From: Hyphomicrobiales bacterium
GTDB lineage: Bacteria > Pseudomonadota > Alphaproteobacteria > Rhizobiales > Rhizobiaceae
NCBI GenBank assembly: GCA_003577315.1
Contig: QEVK01000015.1
Location: forward strand, 124,001-188,000
Length of the DNA stretch: 64,000 nt
Direction of reading: 5' to 3'
Positions within the stretch are counted from its first letter, which is position 1; each line of letters opens with the position of its first letter. The notes beneath the pieces were generated by a model that did no database searches, was not told the origin of the DNA, and saw nothing but the letters and a program-made list of their open reading frames with translations. A program made the translations under genes and the position numbers. Shown in pieces: positions 52,622 to 61,948 of the stretch.

Positions 52622-53436
52622 CGGCGGTGGCGACGAAGGCGGCGCAGGCGCCCGCCCACGATGCGAAGGTCGTGCTGTCGGTGCGCAACATCGAGAGCTA
52701 TTACGGACCGATCATGGCCATCCGCGGCGTCAGCCTCGAGGTGCGCGAGGGCCAGATCGTGACCGTGCTCGGCGCCAACGGCGCCGGCAAGACCACGCTG
52801 ATGAAGACCATCTCCGGCGTCATGGACCCGGAGAAGGGCCAGATCCTCTATCAGGGGCGGGACATCGCCGGCCAGAGCCCGGACAGGATCGTGCGCGCCG
52901 GCATCGTCCACGTGCCCGAGGGCCGCGAGGTGTTCCCGCTGCTGACGGTGGAGGAGAACCTGAAGATGGGCGCCTTCACCCGCTCCGACGCCGACGGGGT
53001 GAGACAGGACCAGGAGATGGTGTTCTCCTATTTCCCGATCCTGGCGCAGCGCCGCAACCAGGCCGCCGGCACGCTGTCGGGCGGCCAGCAGCAGATGCTG
53101 GCCATCGGCCGCGGGCTGATGGCGCGGCCCAGGCTGATGCTGCTCGACGAGCCCTCGCTCGGCCTGTCGCCGCTTCTGGTCAAGGAGATCTTCCAGATCA
53201 TCCGGCGGCTGAACCGCGAGCAGGGCGTGACCATGATGCTGGTCGAGCAGAACGCCAAGATCGCGCTCGAGGTGGCGGATTACGGCTATGTGATGGAGCT
53301 GGGCCGCATCGTCATGGCCGATACGGCCGAAAGATTGCTACAGTCCAAGGACGTGCAGCAGTTCTATCTCGGCGTCCAGACCGAGGAGGCCCAGCGCGGC
53401 CAGAAGCGCTGGAAGCAGAAGAAGACATGGCGGTGA
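52618..53436 (+). CDS. livF: HAAT ABC importer ATPase (LivF type), second system
   Basis: ATPase of 272 residues. Walker A VLGANGAGKTTLMKTISGV near residue 47, signature LSGGQQQMLAIGRGLM, Walker B LMLLDEPSLGLSP, then MLVEQNAKIAL. As in the first system, there is a ~20-residue N-terminal extension and a basic Trp-containing tail (GQKRWKQKKTWR), a feature shared by both importers here and absent from classical LivF. Confidence 0.92.
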   Translation: MTAVATKAAQAPAHDAKVVLSVRNIESYYGPIMAIRGVSLEVREGQIVTVLGANGAGKTTLMKTISGVMDPEKGQILYQGRDIAGQSPDRIVRAGIVHVPEGREVFPLLTVEENLKMGAFTRSDADGVRQDQEMVFSYFPILAQRRNQAAGTLSGGQQQMLAIGRGLMARPRLMLLDEPSLGLSPLLVKEIFQIIRRLNREQGVTMMLVEQNAKIALEVADYGYVMELGRIVMADTAERLLQSKDVQQFYLGVQTEEAQRGQKRWKQKKTWR

Positions 53437-53506
53437 GGGGAGGCCGGAAGGCGGACGAAGAGCCGCGCCGGACGATCCGCCAGGAGTGGAACGGGAGGAA
53501 CGTGAC

Positions 53507-55396
53507 ATGACCGTCGCCGAAAAGATCCCGCCGCAGCAGACGGTGCTCGGCCACAGCTTTAACGCGGACCTGTCGCAGGGGCCGTACTACTTCGATGGCT
53601 GCGACACGCTGGCGAAGCTGTTCCGCCAGCGCTGCCAGGAGCTCGGCGGCAAGATCGCGCATCGCGAGAAGGACTACGGCATCTGGCTGTCCTACAGCTG
53701 GGCCGACTTCCACGAGCACGCGCGGCTGCTCGGCCTCGGCCTCGTGTCGCTCGGCCTCAAGCGCGGCGAGGTGGTGTCGATCCTGTCGGAGGACAACAAG
53801 GAGTGGATCTACGCCGACCTCGGCGTGCAATGCGTCGGCGGCGTCTCGTCGGGCATCTACACCACCGACTCCGCCGCCCAGCTCAAATATCTCGTCAACG
53901 ATTCCGACAGCCGCTTCCTGTTCGTGGAGAACGACGAGCAGCTCGACAAGTTCCTGTCGGTGCGCCACGAGATGCCGGGGCTTTCCAGGGTCATCGTCTT
54001 CGACCGCGACGGCCTGCACGACTTCTGCGACGAGCAGGTCATCTTCCTCGACGACCTCTACGCGCTCGGCCGCGCCTTCCTGAAGGAGAACCCGAACCGC
54101 TTCGACGAGGAGATCGCGAAGTCGAAGCCGGAGGAGACGGCGATCCTGGTCTACACCTCCGGCACCACCGGGCCGCCCAAGGGCGCGATGATCAGCCACA
54201 AGAACGTCATGGCCTCCGTCATCGGCGCGGCGCTGACGCTTCCCGTGGGGCCCGACGACGAGCAGGTCTGCTTCCTGCCGCTGTGCCACATCCTCGAGCG
54301 GCTTCTGACCGTGTTCCTGCCGATCGGCATGAAGTCGACGGTCAACTTCGCCGAAAGCCCGGAGACGGTGTTCGACAATGTGCGCGAGGTCAGCCCGCAC
54401 GTCTTCACCGCCGTGCCGCGCGTGTGGGAGAAGATCTACAGCCGCGTCACCATCATGGCGAGCGAGGCCACCCCCTTCGGCAGGTGGGCGTTCGGCCGGG
54501 CGGTGAAGGCGGGGCTGAAGCGCGTCGCCGCGATGGAGGCGGGCGGGCCGGTGCCGTTCGGCACGCGCCTTTCCTATGCGTTCTGGGACTTCACGGTCCT
54601 GCGCAACCTCAGGCGCATGCTCGGCTTCGACCGGCTGCGGCGCGGCACATCGGGCGCCGCGCCCATCTCGCCGGACCTGCTGCGCTGGTTCAAGGTGATC
54701 GGCGTCATCGTGCTCGAAGGCTACGGCATGACGGAAAGCTCCGGCGTCATCTCCGTCAACAGGCTGGACAATGACCGCACCGGCACCGTCGGCCCCATCG
54801 TGCCGGGCGGCGAGGTGCGCGTGGCCGACGACGGCGAGATCCAGTATCGCGGCCCCAACGTCTTCAAGGGCTACTGGAACAAGCCCGACAAGACGGCCGA
54901 GGCGCTGACCGAGGACGGCTGGCTGCGCACCGGCGACGTCGGGCGGCTGGACGAGGACGGCTTCCTCACCATCACCGGCCGCGTCAAGGACATCATCATC
55001 ACCGCCGGCGGCAAGAACATCACGCCGGCCGAGATCGAGAACCGGCTGAAGTTCAGCCCCTACATCGCGGACGCGGTGGTGATCGGCGACAAGCGCAAGT
55101 TCCTGACCTGCCTGGTGATGATCGACCAGGAGAACGTCGAGAAGTTCGCGCAGGACCGCAAGGTGCCGTTCAACGACTTCCGCTCGCTGTGCGCCGCGCA
55201 GGAGGTCCGCGACCTGATCGCCGGCGTCGTGGAGGAGACCAATCGCGAGTTCGCGAGGGTGGAACAGATCAAGGATTTTCGCTTGATCGACGTGTTGTTG
55301 ACGGCCGAAGATGACGAACTGACGGCCACCATGAAGTTGAAGCGCAGCTTCGTGGAGAAGAAGCACAAGCGGCTGATCGACGAAATGTACGGCTAG
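53507..55396 (+). CDS. AMP-forming acyl-CoA ligase, second system
   Basis: ATP-dependent CoA ligase, 629 residues. LVYTSGTTGPPKGAMISH near residue 215, adenylate-binding EGYGMTESSGVIS near 405, hinge TGDVGRLDEDGFLTITGRVK near 480 and the C-terminal Lys in TATMKLKRSF. ATG 53507 follows GGGAGGAA. It lies between livF and a receptor gene, so it probably activates the acid imported by this system; the hydroxyacyl-CoA would then go to the kinase and dehydrogenase of the cluster. It shares the KDYGIW stretch after the N-terminal helix with the 17.5-kb ligase. Confidence 0.88.
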   Translation: MTVAEKIPPQQTVLGHSFNADLSQGPYYFDGCDTLAKLFRQRCQELGGKIAHREKDYGIWLSYSWADFHEHARLLGLGLVSLGLKRGEVVSILSEDNKEWIYADLGVQCVGGVSSGIYTTDSAAQLKYLVNDSDSRFLFVENDEQLDKFLSVRHEMPGLSRVIVFDRDGLHDFCDEQVIFLDDLYALGRAFLKENPNRFDEEIAKSKPEETAILVYTSGTTGPPKGAMISHKNVMASVIGAALTLPVGPDDEQVCFLPLCHILERLLTVFLPIGMKSTVNFAESPETVFDNVREVSPHVFTAVPRVWEKIYSRVTIMASEATPFGRWAFGRAVKAGLKRVAAMEAGGPVPFGTRLSYAFWDFTVLRNLRRMLGFDRLRRGTSGAAPISPDLLRWFKVIGVIVLEGYGMTESSGVISVNRLDNDRTGTVGPIVPGGEVRVADDGEIQYRGPNVFKGYWNKPDKTAEALTEDGWLRTGDVGRLDEDGFLTITGRVKDIIITAGGKNITPAEIENRLKFSPYIADAVVIGDKRKFLTCLVMIDQENVEKFAQDRKVPFNDFRSLCAAQEVRDLIAGVVEETNREFARVEQIKDFRLIDVLLTAEDDELTATMKLKRSFVEKKHKRLIDEMYG

Positions 55397-55452
55397 GCAT
55401 ATATCTCGTGCCCGGCCGTAGCGAATAACGGGAAACAACCAGGAGGAATGAC

Positions 55453-56628
55453 ATGAACAAGACAGTCGCAAAGTCCATTCTTGCCGCGGCGTTCGCTGCC
55501 GGCATGGCCTCCGCCGCGCAGGCGACGCAGGGCGTGACCGACACCGAGATCGTCATCGGCTCGAACGGCGACCTGTCGGGCATCTTCGCCGCCTTCAACG
55601 TCGGCGCCATCAAGGCCGCGCAGCAGGTCTTCGACGAGGCCAACGCCAAGGGCGGCATCCACGGCCGCAAGATCCGCCTCGTCGTGGAGGACCACGGCTA
55701 CCAGGTGCCCAAGGCGGTGCAGAACTTCAACAAGCTGATCAACTCCGACCAGGTCTTCGCGATGATCCTCAACCTGGGGACGCCGCACAACCTGGCCGGC
55801 TTCCCGCTGATGGAGGCCAAGCAGGTGGCCAACGTGTCGCCGCTGACGGCGGCGCGCCAGATGCTGGAGGGCGACATCACCTACAAGTACACGGGCTTCT
55901 CCTCCTATTACGACCAGGTTCGCGCTGCGGTGACGATGCTGGCCGGGCAGAACGACGCCAAGGAAGTCTGCGCCATGTACATCCCCTCCGACTTCGGCCT
56001 CGAGGTCTATGAGGGCGCGAAGGACCAGGCCGAGAAGCTCGGCCTCACCTACGCGGCCGAGACCACCCACAAGCCGGACGAGCAGGACTTCGTGGGCTCG
56101 ATCCAGAAGCTGCGCGAGGCGGGCTGCGACATCGTCGCCACCGGGCTCGGCGTGCGCCAGACCATCGTCGCCTACGGCACGGCCAAGAAGCTCGGCTGGA
56201 CCGACGTCGCCTTCGTCGGCTCGTCGGCGGCCATGAACACGGCCGTCGCCAAGGTGCCGGAGGGCGTGACCGAGGGCTACTACGCGGCGGCCGGCTGGTC
56301 CGACTTCGAGAACCGTCTCGACAACCCGGAAGTCAAGGCATGGGCGGAAGCCTATCAGGCTGCCCATGGCGAGCCGGTCGGCACCGCCGCCCAGCTCGGC
56401 TACGGCGCGGCCCGCGCGGTGGTGACGGCGCTCGAGGCTGCCGGCCGGGATCTGACGGCCGACAGCTTCCGCGTCGCCATGGAGGGCGTGAAGTATCACG
56501 ACGCCATCAACGACGTCGACATCGACTACGGCCCGGACCATCAGGGCGGCAACCTGATCGTCATCTCCAAGATCGAGGGCGGCAAGTGGATCGAGGTCGG
56601 GCGTCTCGACCAGTCCGAAGTCGAGTAG
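55453..56628 (+). CDS. HAAT ABC importer substrate-binding protein, second system
   Basis: Periplasmic Peripla_BP_6 receptor, 391 residues. Signal peptide KSILAAAFAAGMASAAQA with cleavage near residue 24. The mature N-terminus GVTDTEIVIGSNGDLSGIFA and the GGIHGRKIRLVVEDHGYQVP block follow the LivJ-like fold. Start after AGGAGG. Last gene of the rightward unit and followed by a strong terminator. Ligand is unknown; context says carboxylic acid. Confidence 0.9.
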   Translation: MNKTVAKSILAAAFAAGMASAAQATQGVTDTEIVIGSNGDLSGIFAAFNVGAIKAAQQVFDEANAKGGIHGRKIRLVVEDHGYQVPKAVQNFNKLINSDQVFAMILNLGTPHNLAGFPLMEAKQVANVSPLTAARQMLEGDITYKYTGFSSYYDQVRAAVTMLAGQNDAKEVCAMYIPSDFGLEVYEGAKDQAEKLGLTYAAETTHKPDEQDFVGSIQKLREAGCDIVATGLGVRQTIVAYGTAKKLGWTDVAFVGSSAAMNTAVAKVPEGVTEGYYAAAGWSDFENRLDNPEVKAWAEAYQAAHGEPVGTAAQLGYGAARAVVTALEAAGRDLTADSFRVAMEGVKYHDAINDVDIDYGPDHQGGNLIVISKIEGGKWIEVGRLDQSEVE

Positions 56629-56644
56629 GCGTCCAGCCACGCGA

Positions 56645-56678
56645 CGAAGGGCCGCGCGGGAGACCGCGCGGCCCTTCG
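56645..56678. terminator. Rho-independent terminator between receptor gene and araC-type gene
   Basis: Perfect 15-bp stem with a GAGA tetraloop: CGAAGGGCCGCGCGG and its complement, 17 bases after the receptor stop. A short CTTT follows on the right. It separates the rightward unit from the leftward AraC gene and could work in both directions. Confidence 0.75.
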
Positions 56679-56701
56679 CTTTGCGGGGCGGCGCGTCGCC
56701 G

Positions 56702-57520
56702 CTACCGGGTCGCCGCCATCCGCCGCCGGTAGGCGTCGGGGCTCTCGCCGGTCTCGGCCCGGAACATATAGATGAAGGCGGAGGTCGAGGCGTAGCCGAG
56801 CTCGATGGCGATGTCGGTCACGCTCATGCCCGCTTCGAGCAGCTCCAGCCCCCGGAACAGGCGAAGGCGCCGGCGCCAGGCCCGCAGCGTCATGCCCGTC
56901 TCGTCGAGGAAGCGGCGGGCCAGCGTGCGCTCCGACATGCCGAGCCTGCGCCCCCATTCCGCCACGGGCAGGGGATCGTCGGGCCGCGCATGCAGCGCCT
57001 CGCACAGCCGCACGAGCCGCGGGTCGCCCGGCCAGGGCAGGGCCGCCGCCGCAGGCCGCATCCGGCGCAGATGGGAAAGGACCAGCGCCAGAACCTGGTC
57101 GCGGTAGGGCCCCCGTTCCGCCGCCGCCTCGAGGGCCGCGACCTCGAGGATCAGGGCGCGCAGCAGCGGCGGCACCGCGAACACCATTTCGCGCCCGGCC
57201 AGCCCGAACGCCGGGTCGGCGGCGACATAGAGGCTGTGGAACTCGGCGCCGAGCAGGGTCGCGGAGCCGTGCAGCATGCCGGCCGGCACCCAGGCCGCCT
57301 GCTCGGGCGGGATCGCGTAGCGGCGGCCCTCCACCGAGACCGTCAGCACGCCGGCGACGGCGTAGACGAGCTGGTGCCAGTCATGGGCGTGCAGCGGAAA
57401 GTAGTGGCGGGCCGGCAGATGCTGGGCGCGCAGGCGGATCGGCCGCGGCGGCGGCTGGTCGGCCGGAACCGCCAACTGCGTCCATACGGCGTCGCGCGGA
57501 TCGTGCGGATGTCTGTTCAT
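56702..57520 (-). CDS. AraC-family transcriptional regulator
   Basis: Regulator of 272 residues. Cupin-like sensing domain with HYFPLHAHDWHQLVYAVAG and the second strand WVPAGMLHG; C-terminal pair of helix-turn-helices, WGRRLGMSERTLARRFLDET and ELGYASTSAFIYMFRAETG, the latter typical of AraC (F-x-R-x-x-G-x-S-P-x-x-Y-R-R). Transcribed away from an MFS transporter gene with only 62 bp between the starts, so it probably controls that gene. Confidence 0.9.
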   Translation of the reverse strand: MNRHPHDPRDAVWTQLAVPADQPPPRPIRLRAQHLPARHYFPLHAHDWHQLVYAVAGVLTVSVEGRRYAIPPEQAAWVPAGMLHGSATLLGAEFHSLYVAADPAFGLAGREMVFAVPPLLRALILEVAALEAAAERGPYRDQVLALVLSHLRRMRPAAAALPWPGDPRLVRLCEALHARPDDPLPVAEWGRRLGMSERTLARRFLDETGMTLRAWRRRLRLFRGLELLEAGMSVTDIAIELGYASTSAFIYMFRAETGESPDAYRRRMAATR

Positions 57521-57582
57521 CGACAGACTTTGTCATCGCGTCGAGAGACAGTCGAGCCGACAGCGGCTAGAAGGTCGATACC

Positions 57583-58776
57583 ATGTCGAACGCCGCCTTC
57601 TCCCTGCTTCATCCGACGCGCGCCTGGCAGGTGCTTTGCGCCGGGATCGCCTCGCTCGTGCTCACCACCGGCCTGGCGCGGTTCGCCTACACGCCGCTGC
57701 TGCCGCTGATGCAGGCGCAGGCCGGGATGGGCGACACGCTCGGCGGCTGGCTGGCGACCATCAACTATGCCGGCTACATGACCGGGGCGCTGATCGCCTC
57801 CGCCGCCTCGGATGCCGGGCTGCGCCACCGGCTCTACCGCGCCGGCCTGCTTGCCGCCCTCGTCGGCACGGCCGGCATGGGCATGACCGACAACGCCGTG
57901 CTGTGGATGCTGCTGCGCTACGTCGCCGGCGTCGGCGCGGTCTCCGGGCTGCTGCTCGCCTCGGGCATGGTGCTGGGCTGGCTGGTGGCCAGAGGCAGGC
58001 GGCCCGAGCTCGGCCTGCACTTCTCCGGCATCGGCCTCGGCATCGTCGTCTCGGGCGTGCTGGTAGCCGTCATGACGCCGGCGCTCGACTGGGCGCAGCA
58101 ATGGACGGTCATGGGCGCGGTCGCGCTGGCGCTGCTCGTGCCGGCGTGGCTGTGGATGCCGGCGCCGCAAGGGTGGCAGGCCGCCGCGACGGCGCCCGCC
58201 CCGCGCCGTGCGCCGGGCCTTGGCATGTGGCTCCTGATCGCCTCCTATTTCTTCGCCGGCGTCGGCTTCGTCATCAGCGCGACCTTCATCGTCGCCGCGA
58301 CGGAGAAGCAGCCCGCCTTCGCCGGCCTCGGCTTCCTGGTCTGGGTCGTGGTCGGGCTCGCCGCCATTCCGGCGACCTTCGCCTGGGACCGTATCGCCCG
58401 CCGCGTCGGCGAGGTGCCGGCCATGATCGCGGCCTTCTGCCTTCAGGGCCTGTCCAGCCTGTTGCCGGTCTTCAGCGCCGCTCCGTGGGCGGCGCTGGGC
58501 GGGGCGGTCCTGTTCGGCCTCACCTTCATCGGCGTCGTCTCGCTGATGCTGACCTTGGTCGGCAAGCGCAACGGCGCCAACCCGTCGCAGGCCATGGCGC
58601 GGCTGACGCTGAGCTACGGCGTCGCCCAGATCGTCGCGCCGGCCCTCGTCGGTACGGTCGCGGAGAAGACCGGCAGCTACGATGCCGGCCTGTGGACGGC
58701 GGCGCTGGCCATGTTCGCCGGCGCGGCCGTGCTCGCCGCCTATGCGCCGGCCGAGCGGCGCGCGGCCGCCGGCTGA
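57583..58776 (+). CDS. YbfB/YjiJ-family MFS transporter
   Basis: Twelve-helix major facilitator, 397 residues. The opening GIASLVLTTGLARFAYTPLL then PLMQAQAGMGDTLGGWLAT and NYAGYMTGAL is the YbfB/YjiJ signature. Helix 4-5 region: LLASGMVLGWLVARGRRPELG. Divergent from an AraC regulator, a pairing often seen for such exporters. Substrate unknown. The 62-bp gap contains repeated GACAG/TCGA elements that may be regulator half-sites. Confidence 0.88.
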   Translation: MSNAAFSLLHPTRAWQVLCAGIASLVLTTGLARFAYTPLLPLMQAQAGMGDTLGGWLATINYAGYMTGALIASAASDAGLRHRLYRAGLLAALVGTAGMGMTDNAVLWMLLRYVAGVGAVSGLLLASGMVLGWLVARGRRPELGLHFSGIGLGIVVSGVLVAVMTPALDWAQQWTVMGAVALALLVPAWLWMPAPQGWQAAATAPAPRRAPGLGMWLLIASYFFAGVGFVISATFIVAATEKQPAFAGLGFLVWVVVGLAAIPATFAWDRIARRVGEVPAMIAAFCLQGLSSLLPVFSAAPWAALGGAVLFGLTFIGVVSLMLTLVGKRNGANPSQAMARLTLSYGVAQIVAPALVGTVAEKTGSYDAGLWTAALAMFAGAAVLAAYAPAERRAAAG

Positions 58777-58796
58777 GGGAACGGGGCTTTCCGCCT

Positions 58797-61700
58797 CTAT
58801 TCCGCTGGCTGGGTGGTCGCCATCGCCCGGGCGTTCGCTTCCTCCAGCTCGCGGTGGAGGCGCTTTTCCTCCTCGACCTTGGGCGTGACGAAGCGGCCGA
58901 GAAGCAGATAGGCGACGGGGGTGAGGTAGAGCGTCGAGATGGTGGAAAGCCCCAGCCCGCCGACGATGACCCAGCCGAGCGCGATGCGCGCTTCCGCGCC
59001 CGCGCCGCTCGCCAGCACCAGCGGCAGGCCGCCGACGATGGTGCACAGCATGGTCATCACCACCGGCCGCAGGCGGATGTTGGCCGCCTGCTCGATCGCC
59101 TCGCGCAGCGGCAGGCCGCGGTCGCGCAGCTGGTTGGCGAACTCGACGATCAGGATGCCGTTCTTGGCCATGATGCCGACCAGCAGCACCAGGCCGATCT
59201 GGCTGTAGACGTTGAGGCTGGTGCCGGTGAGCAGCAGCGCGAATACGGCGCAGGCGAGGCCGAGCGGCACCGTCGCCATGATGATGGCGGCCGACACGAA
59301 GCTCTCGAACTGGGCGGCCAGCACCAGAAGGATGATCACGACGGCGAAGCCGAACACGGCGGTCATGCCGCCGGAGGTCTCCTGAAGCGTCGCGGCCTCG
59401 GCCAGCGGCACGATGCGGCTGCCGGGCGGCATGTGCGGCGCGGCGATCTCCTGCGCGACCTCGTAGGCCTCGCCCAGCGCGAAATCGCCGGCAAGCTCGG
59501 CGGTGATCGCCACCGCGCGCTGCTGCTGCTCGCGCGCCAGCGACGGGGCGACGGCCTGCTCGGTGAGCGTGGCGATGGTCGCCATGGGCACGAAGCGGCC
59601 GTCCTGCGCCTTGACGAAGATGTTCTCCAGGTCGGTGGGGTCGTTGATCGGATGCGTGGCCGAGACGAGCTTGACGTCGTAGGAGCGGTCCTCGATGAAC
59701 ACCGATCCGATCTCGCGGCCGTCGAGCATGGCCTGGATCGTCTCCGACAGGCCGGCGATGTTGATGCCGAGGTCGGAGGCGCGGTCGCGGTCGATGCGCA
59801 CGGAAAGCTGCGGCTGGGTCACGTCCTGCGACAGGCGCGGCTGGCGGAAGCGGCTGTCGCGCTCCATGTCGGCCACCGTCGCCTGCGCCGCCGCCGTCAG
59901 CTCGGCGTAGCTGTTGCCGACGATGGCGAACTGCAGGCCGCTGCCGGCGCCGCGGATGCGCAGGCTGTTGGGCTGGAAGGCGAAGGCGCGCACGCCCGGC
60001 ACCGCCTGGACGCGGCTGGTGATGTCGGCGAGGATCTCGTGCTGGGTGCGGCTGCGCTCCTCCCAGGGCGCCAGCGACAGCACCACGAAGCCGGAATTCT
60101 GCGCGCCGCCGGAGCCGGCGATGGAGAAGGTGGAGGCGATCTCGCCGCTGTCGCGCAGCGGCTGTACCAGTTCCTCGATGCGGCGCATCTGCTGCGCGAG
60201 GTAGTCGAGCGACACGCCCTGCGGCGCGCTGATGCGCAGGAAGGCGGCCGAGCGGTCCTCCGACGGCGTCAGCTCGGAGCGGATGGTGGGAAACAGCACC
60301 ACCGCCAGCGCCGAGAACAGCGCGGCGATCACCACCACCACCAGCGGCGCGTTGAGCGCGCCGCGCAGCGTGCGGCGGTAGACGGCGGCGAGCGCGCGGC
60401 CGATGCCGGCGAGCGGGCCGCCGGAATGGTCGTGATGGTGGTTGCCCATGAAGCGCGAGGCCATCATCGGGCACAGCGACAGCGCCACCACCGCCGACAG
60501 GAACACGGCGATGGCCAGCACGAAGCCGAACTCGCGGAACAGGCCGCCCGTCTGCCCCGGCAGGAAGGATAGCGGCACGAACACGGCGATCAGCGTCGCC
60601 GTGGTGGCGACGACGGCGAAGAACACCTCCTTGGTGCCGAGCACGGCGGCGGCGCGCGGGCCCATGCCCTCGTTGCGGCGGCGCACGATGTTCTCCAGCA
60701 CCACGATGGCGTCGTCGACCACGAGGCCGGCGGCGAGCACGAAGGCGAGCAGCGTGAGGATGTTGATCGAGAAGCCGGCGAGATAGATCGCCGCCACCGA
60801 GCCGATCAGCGCCACCGGCAGGGCGAGGCCGGGGATGGTCGTGGCGCGGATGTCGAGCAGGAACAGGAAGATGATGAGCAGCACCACGGTGACGGAGATG
60901 CCGAGCGCGATCTCGACCTCGTGGATGGCGCCGTTGATGAACACCGCCTCGTCGCCGGTGACGAAGATGTCGAGCCCCTCGGGCAGCGTCGGGCGGATGC
61001 GCTCCACCGCCTCGCGCACGCCCTCCGAGATCTGAAGCGTGTTCGACTGGGCCTGGCGCAGTATGCCCATGCCGATGCCGGTCTTGCCGTTGGCGCGAAG
61101 CTGGGATTCGCCGATGTCGCCGCCCAGCGTCACCGTGGCGACGTCGCCCAGCCGGTTGGTGCCGTTGATGATGATCGCCTCGAACTCGTCGGGCGTCGTC
61201 ACGGGCGCGGCCGCGCGCACGATCAGGTCCTGGGTGTTGCTGGTCAGCGAGCCGGCGGGCGTGTCGAGCGCGACGGAGGCCAGCGCGTTGCGGATGTCGG
61301 CGACGGTCAGGCCCAGGCTCGACAGCCGCGACTGGTCGATGTCGACGCGGAAGATCTTGTCGCGGTCGCCGTAGAGCTGCACCTCGGCGACGCCGTCGAT
61401 GGAGGACAGCGCGTCGACGATCTGGTCCTCGACCAGCACCGTCATGTCGTGGACGCTCATGGTCTCGGAGGTGACCGCCAGCCGCACCACGGCCTGCGAG
61501 TCCGAATCCGCCTTGACGATCTGCGGCAGGTCGGCGTCGTCGGGCAGGTTGTTCTGGATGCGGCCGACCGCGTCGCGCATGTCGGAGGCGGCGGTGTCGA
61601 GGTCGACGCCGTCGCGGAACTCGACGGTGATGCGGCTGCGGCCGAAGGAGGAGGAGGACGAGATCGACTTCACGCCGGCCACGCGCGCGGCTGCGCCCTC

Positions 61701-61934
61701 GATGACGGCGGTGATCTCGCGGTCGATCGACTCGGCCGAGGCGCCCGAGAAATTGGTCGAGATGGTGATGACAGGCCGGTCGATGTCCGGCAGCTCGCGG
61801 ATCTCGACGCCGAACAGCGCGGCAAGCCCGGCGACGGCGATCAGCGTGTTGAGAACGAGCGCGAGCACCGGCCGGCGCACGAAAAGCGCGGTCATCCCGG
61901 TCTCGACGGCGGCGGTGTTGCGCATCTCGCTCAT
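58797..61934 (-). CDS. RND efflux pump permease (HAE1/AcrB type)
   Basis: Proton-driven exporter of 1045 residues, twelve helices and two large periplasmic loops. The proton-relay residues are present: Asp-Asp in AAGLVVDDAIVVLENI (helix 4) and Lys in LVGIMAKNGILIVEFANQ (helix 10). The N-terminus MTALFVRRPVLALVLN and ATTIPGLALPVALIGS are HAE1-like. Start ATG 61934 is set by the homologous start; the frame is open further upstream in the adaptor gene. Works with the adaptor 14 bp upstream; no outer-membrane channel gene is seen. Convergent with the MFS gene. Confidence 0.93.
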   Translation of the reverse strand: MSEMRNTAAVETGMTALFVRRPVLALVLNTLIAVAGLAALFGVEIRELPDIDRPVITISTNFSGASAESIDREITAVIEGAAARVAGVKSISSSSSFGRSRITVEFRDGVDLDTAASDMRDAVGRIQNNLPDDADLPQIVKADSDSQAVVRLAVTSETMSVHDMTVLVEDQIVDALSSIDGVAEVQLYGDRDKIFRVDIDQSRLSSLGLTVADIRNALASVALDTPAGSLTSNTQDLIVRAAAPVTTPDEFEAIIINGTNRLGDVATVTLGGDIGESQLRANGKTGIGMGILRQAQSNTLQISEGVREAVERIRPTLPEGLDIFVTGDEAVFINGAIHEVEIALGISVTVVLLIIFLFLLDIRATTIPGLALPVALIGSVAAIYLAGFSINILTLLAFVLAAGLVVDDAIVVLENIVRRRNEGMGPRAAAVLGTKEVFFAVVATTATLIAVFVPLSFLPGQTGGLFREFGFVLAIAVFLSAVVALSLCPMMASRFMGNHHHDHSGGPLAGIGRALAAVYRRTLRGALNAPLVVVVIAALFSALAVVLFPTIRSELTPSEDRSAAFLRISAPQGVSLDYLAQQMRRIEELVQPLRDSGEIASTFSIAGSGGAQNSGFVVLSLAPWEERSRTQHEILADITSRVQAVPGVRAFAFQPNSLRIRGAGSGLQFAIVGNSYAELTAAAQATVADMERDSRFRQPRLSQDVTQPQLSVRIDRDRASDLGINIAGLSETIQAMLDGREIGSVFIEDRSYDVKLVSATHPINDPTDLENIFVKAQDGRFVPMATIATLTEQAVAPSLAREQQQRAVAITAELAGDFALGEAYEVAQEIAAPHMPPGSRIVPLAEAATLQETSGGMTAVFGFAVVIILLVLAAQFESFVSAAIIMATVPLGLACAVFALLLTGTSLNVYSQIGLVLLVGIMAKNGILIVEFANQLRDRGLPLREAIEQAANIRLRPVVMTMLCTIVGGLPLVLASGAGAEARIALGWVIVGGLGLSTISTLYLTPVAYLLLGRFVTPKVEEEKRLHRELEEANARAMATTQPAE

Positions 61935-61948
61935 GGGCCCGTTCCCGC

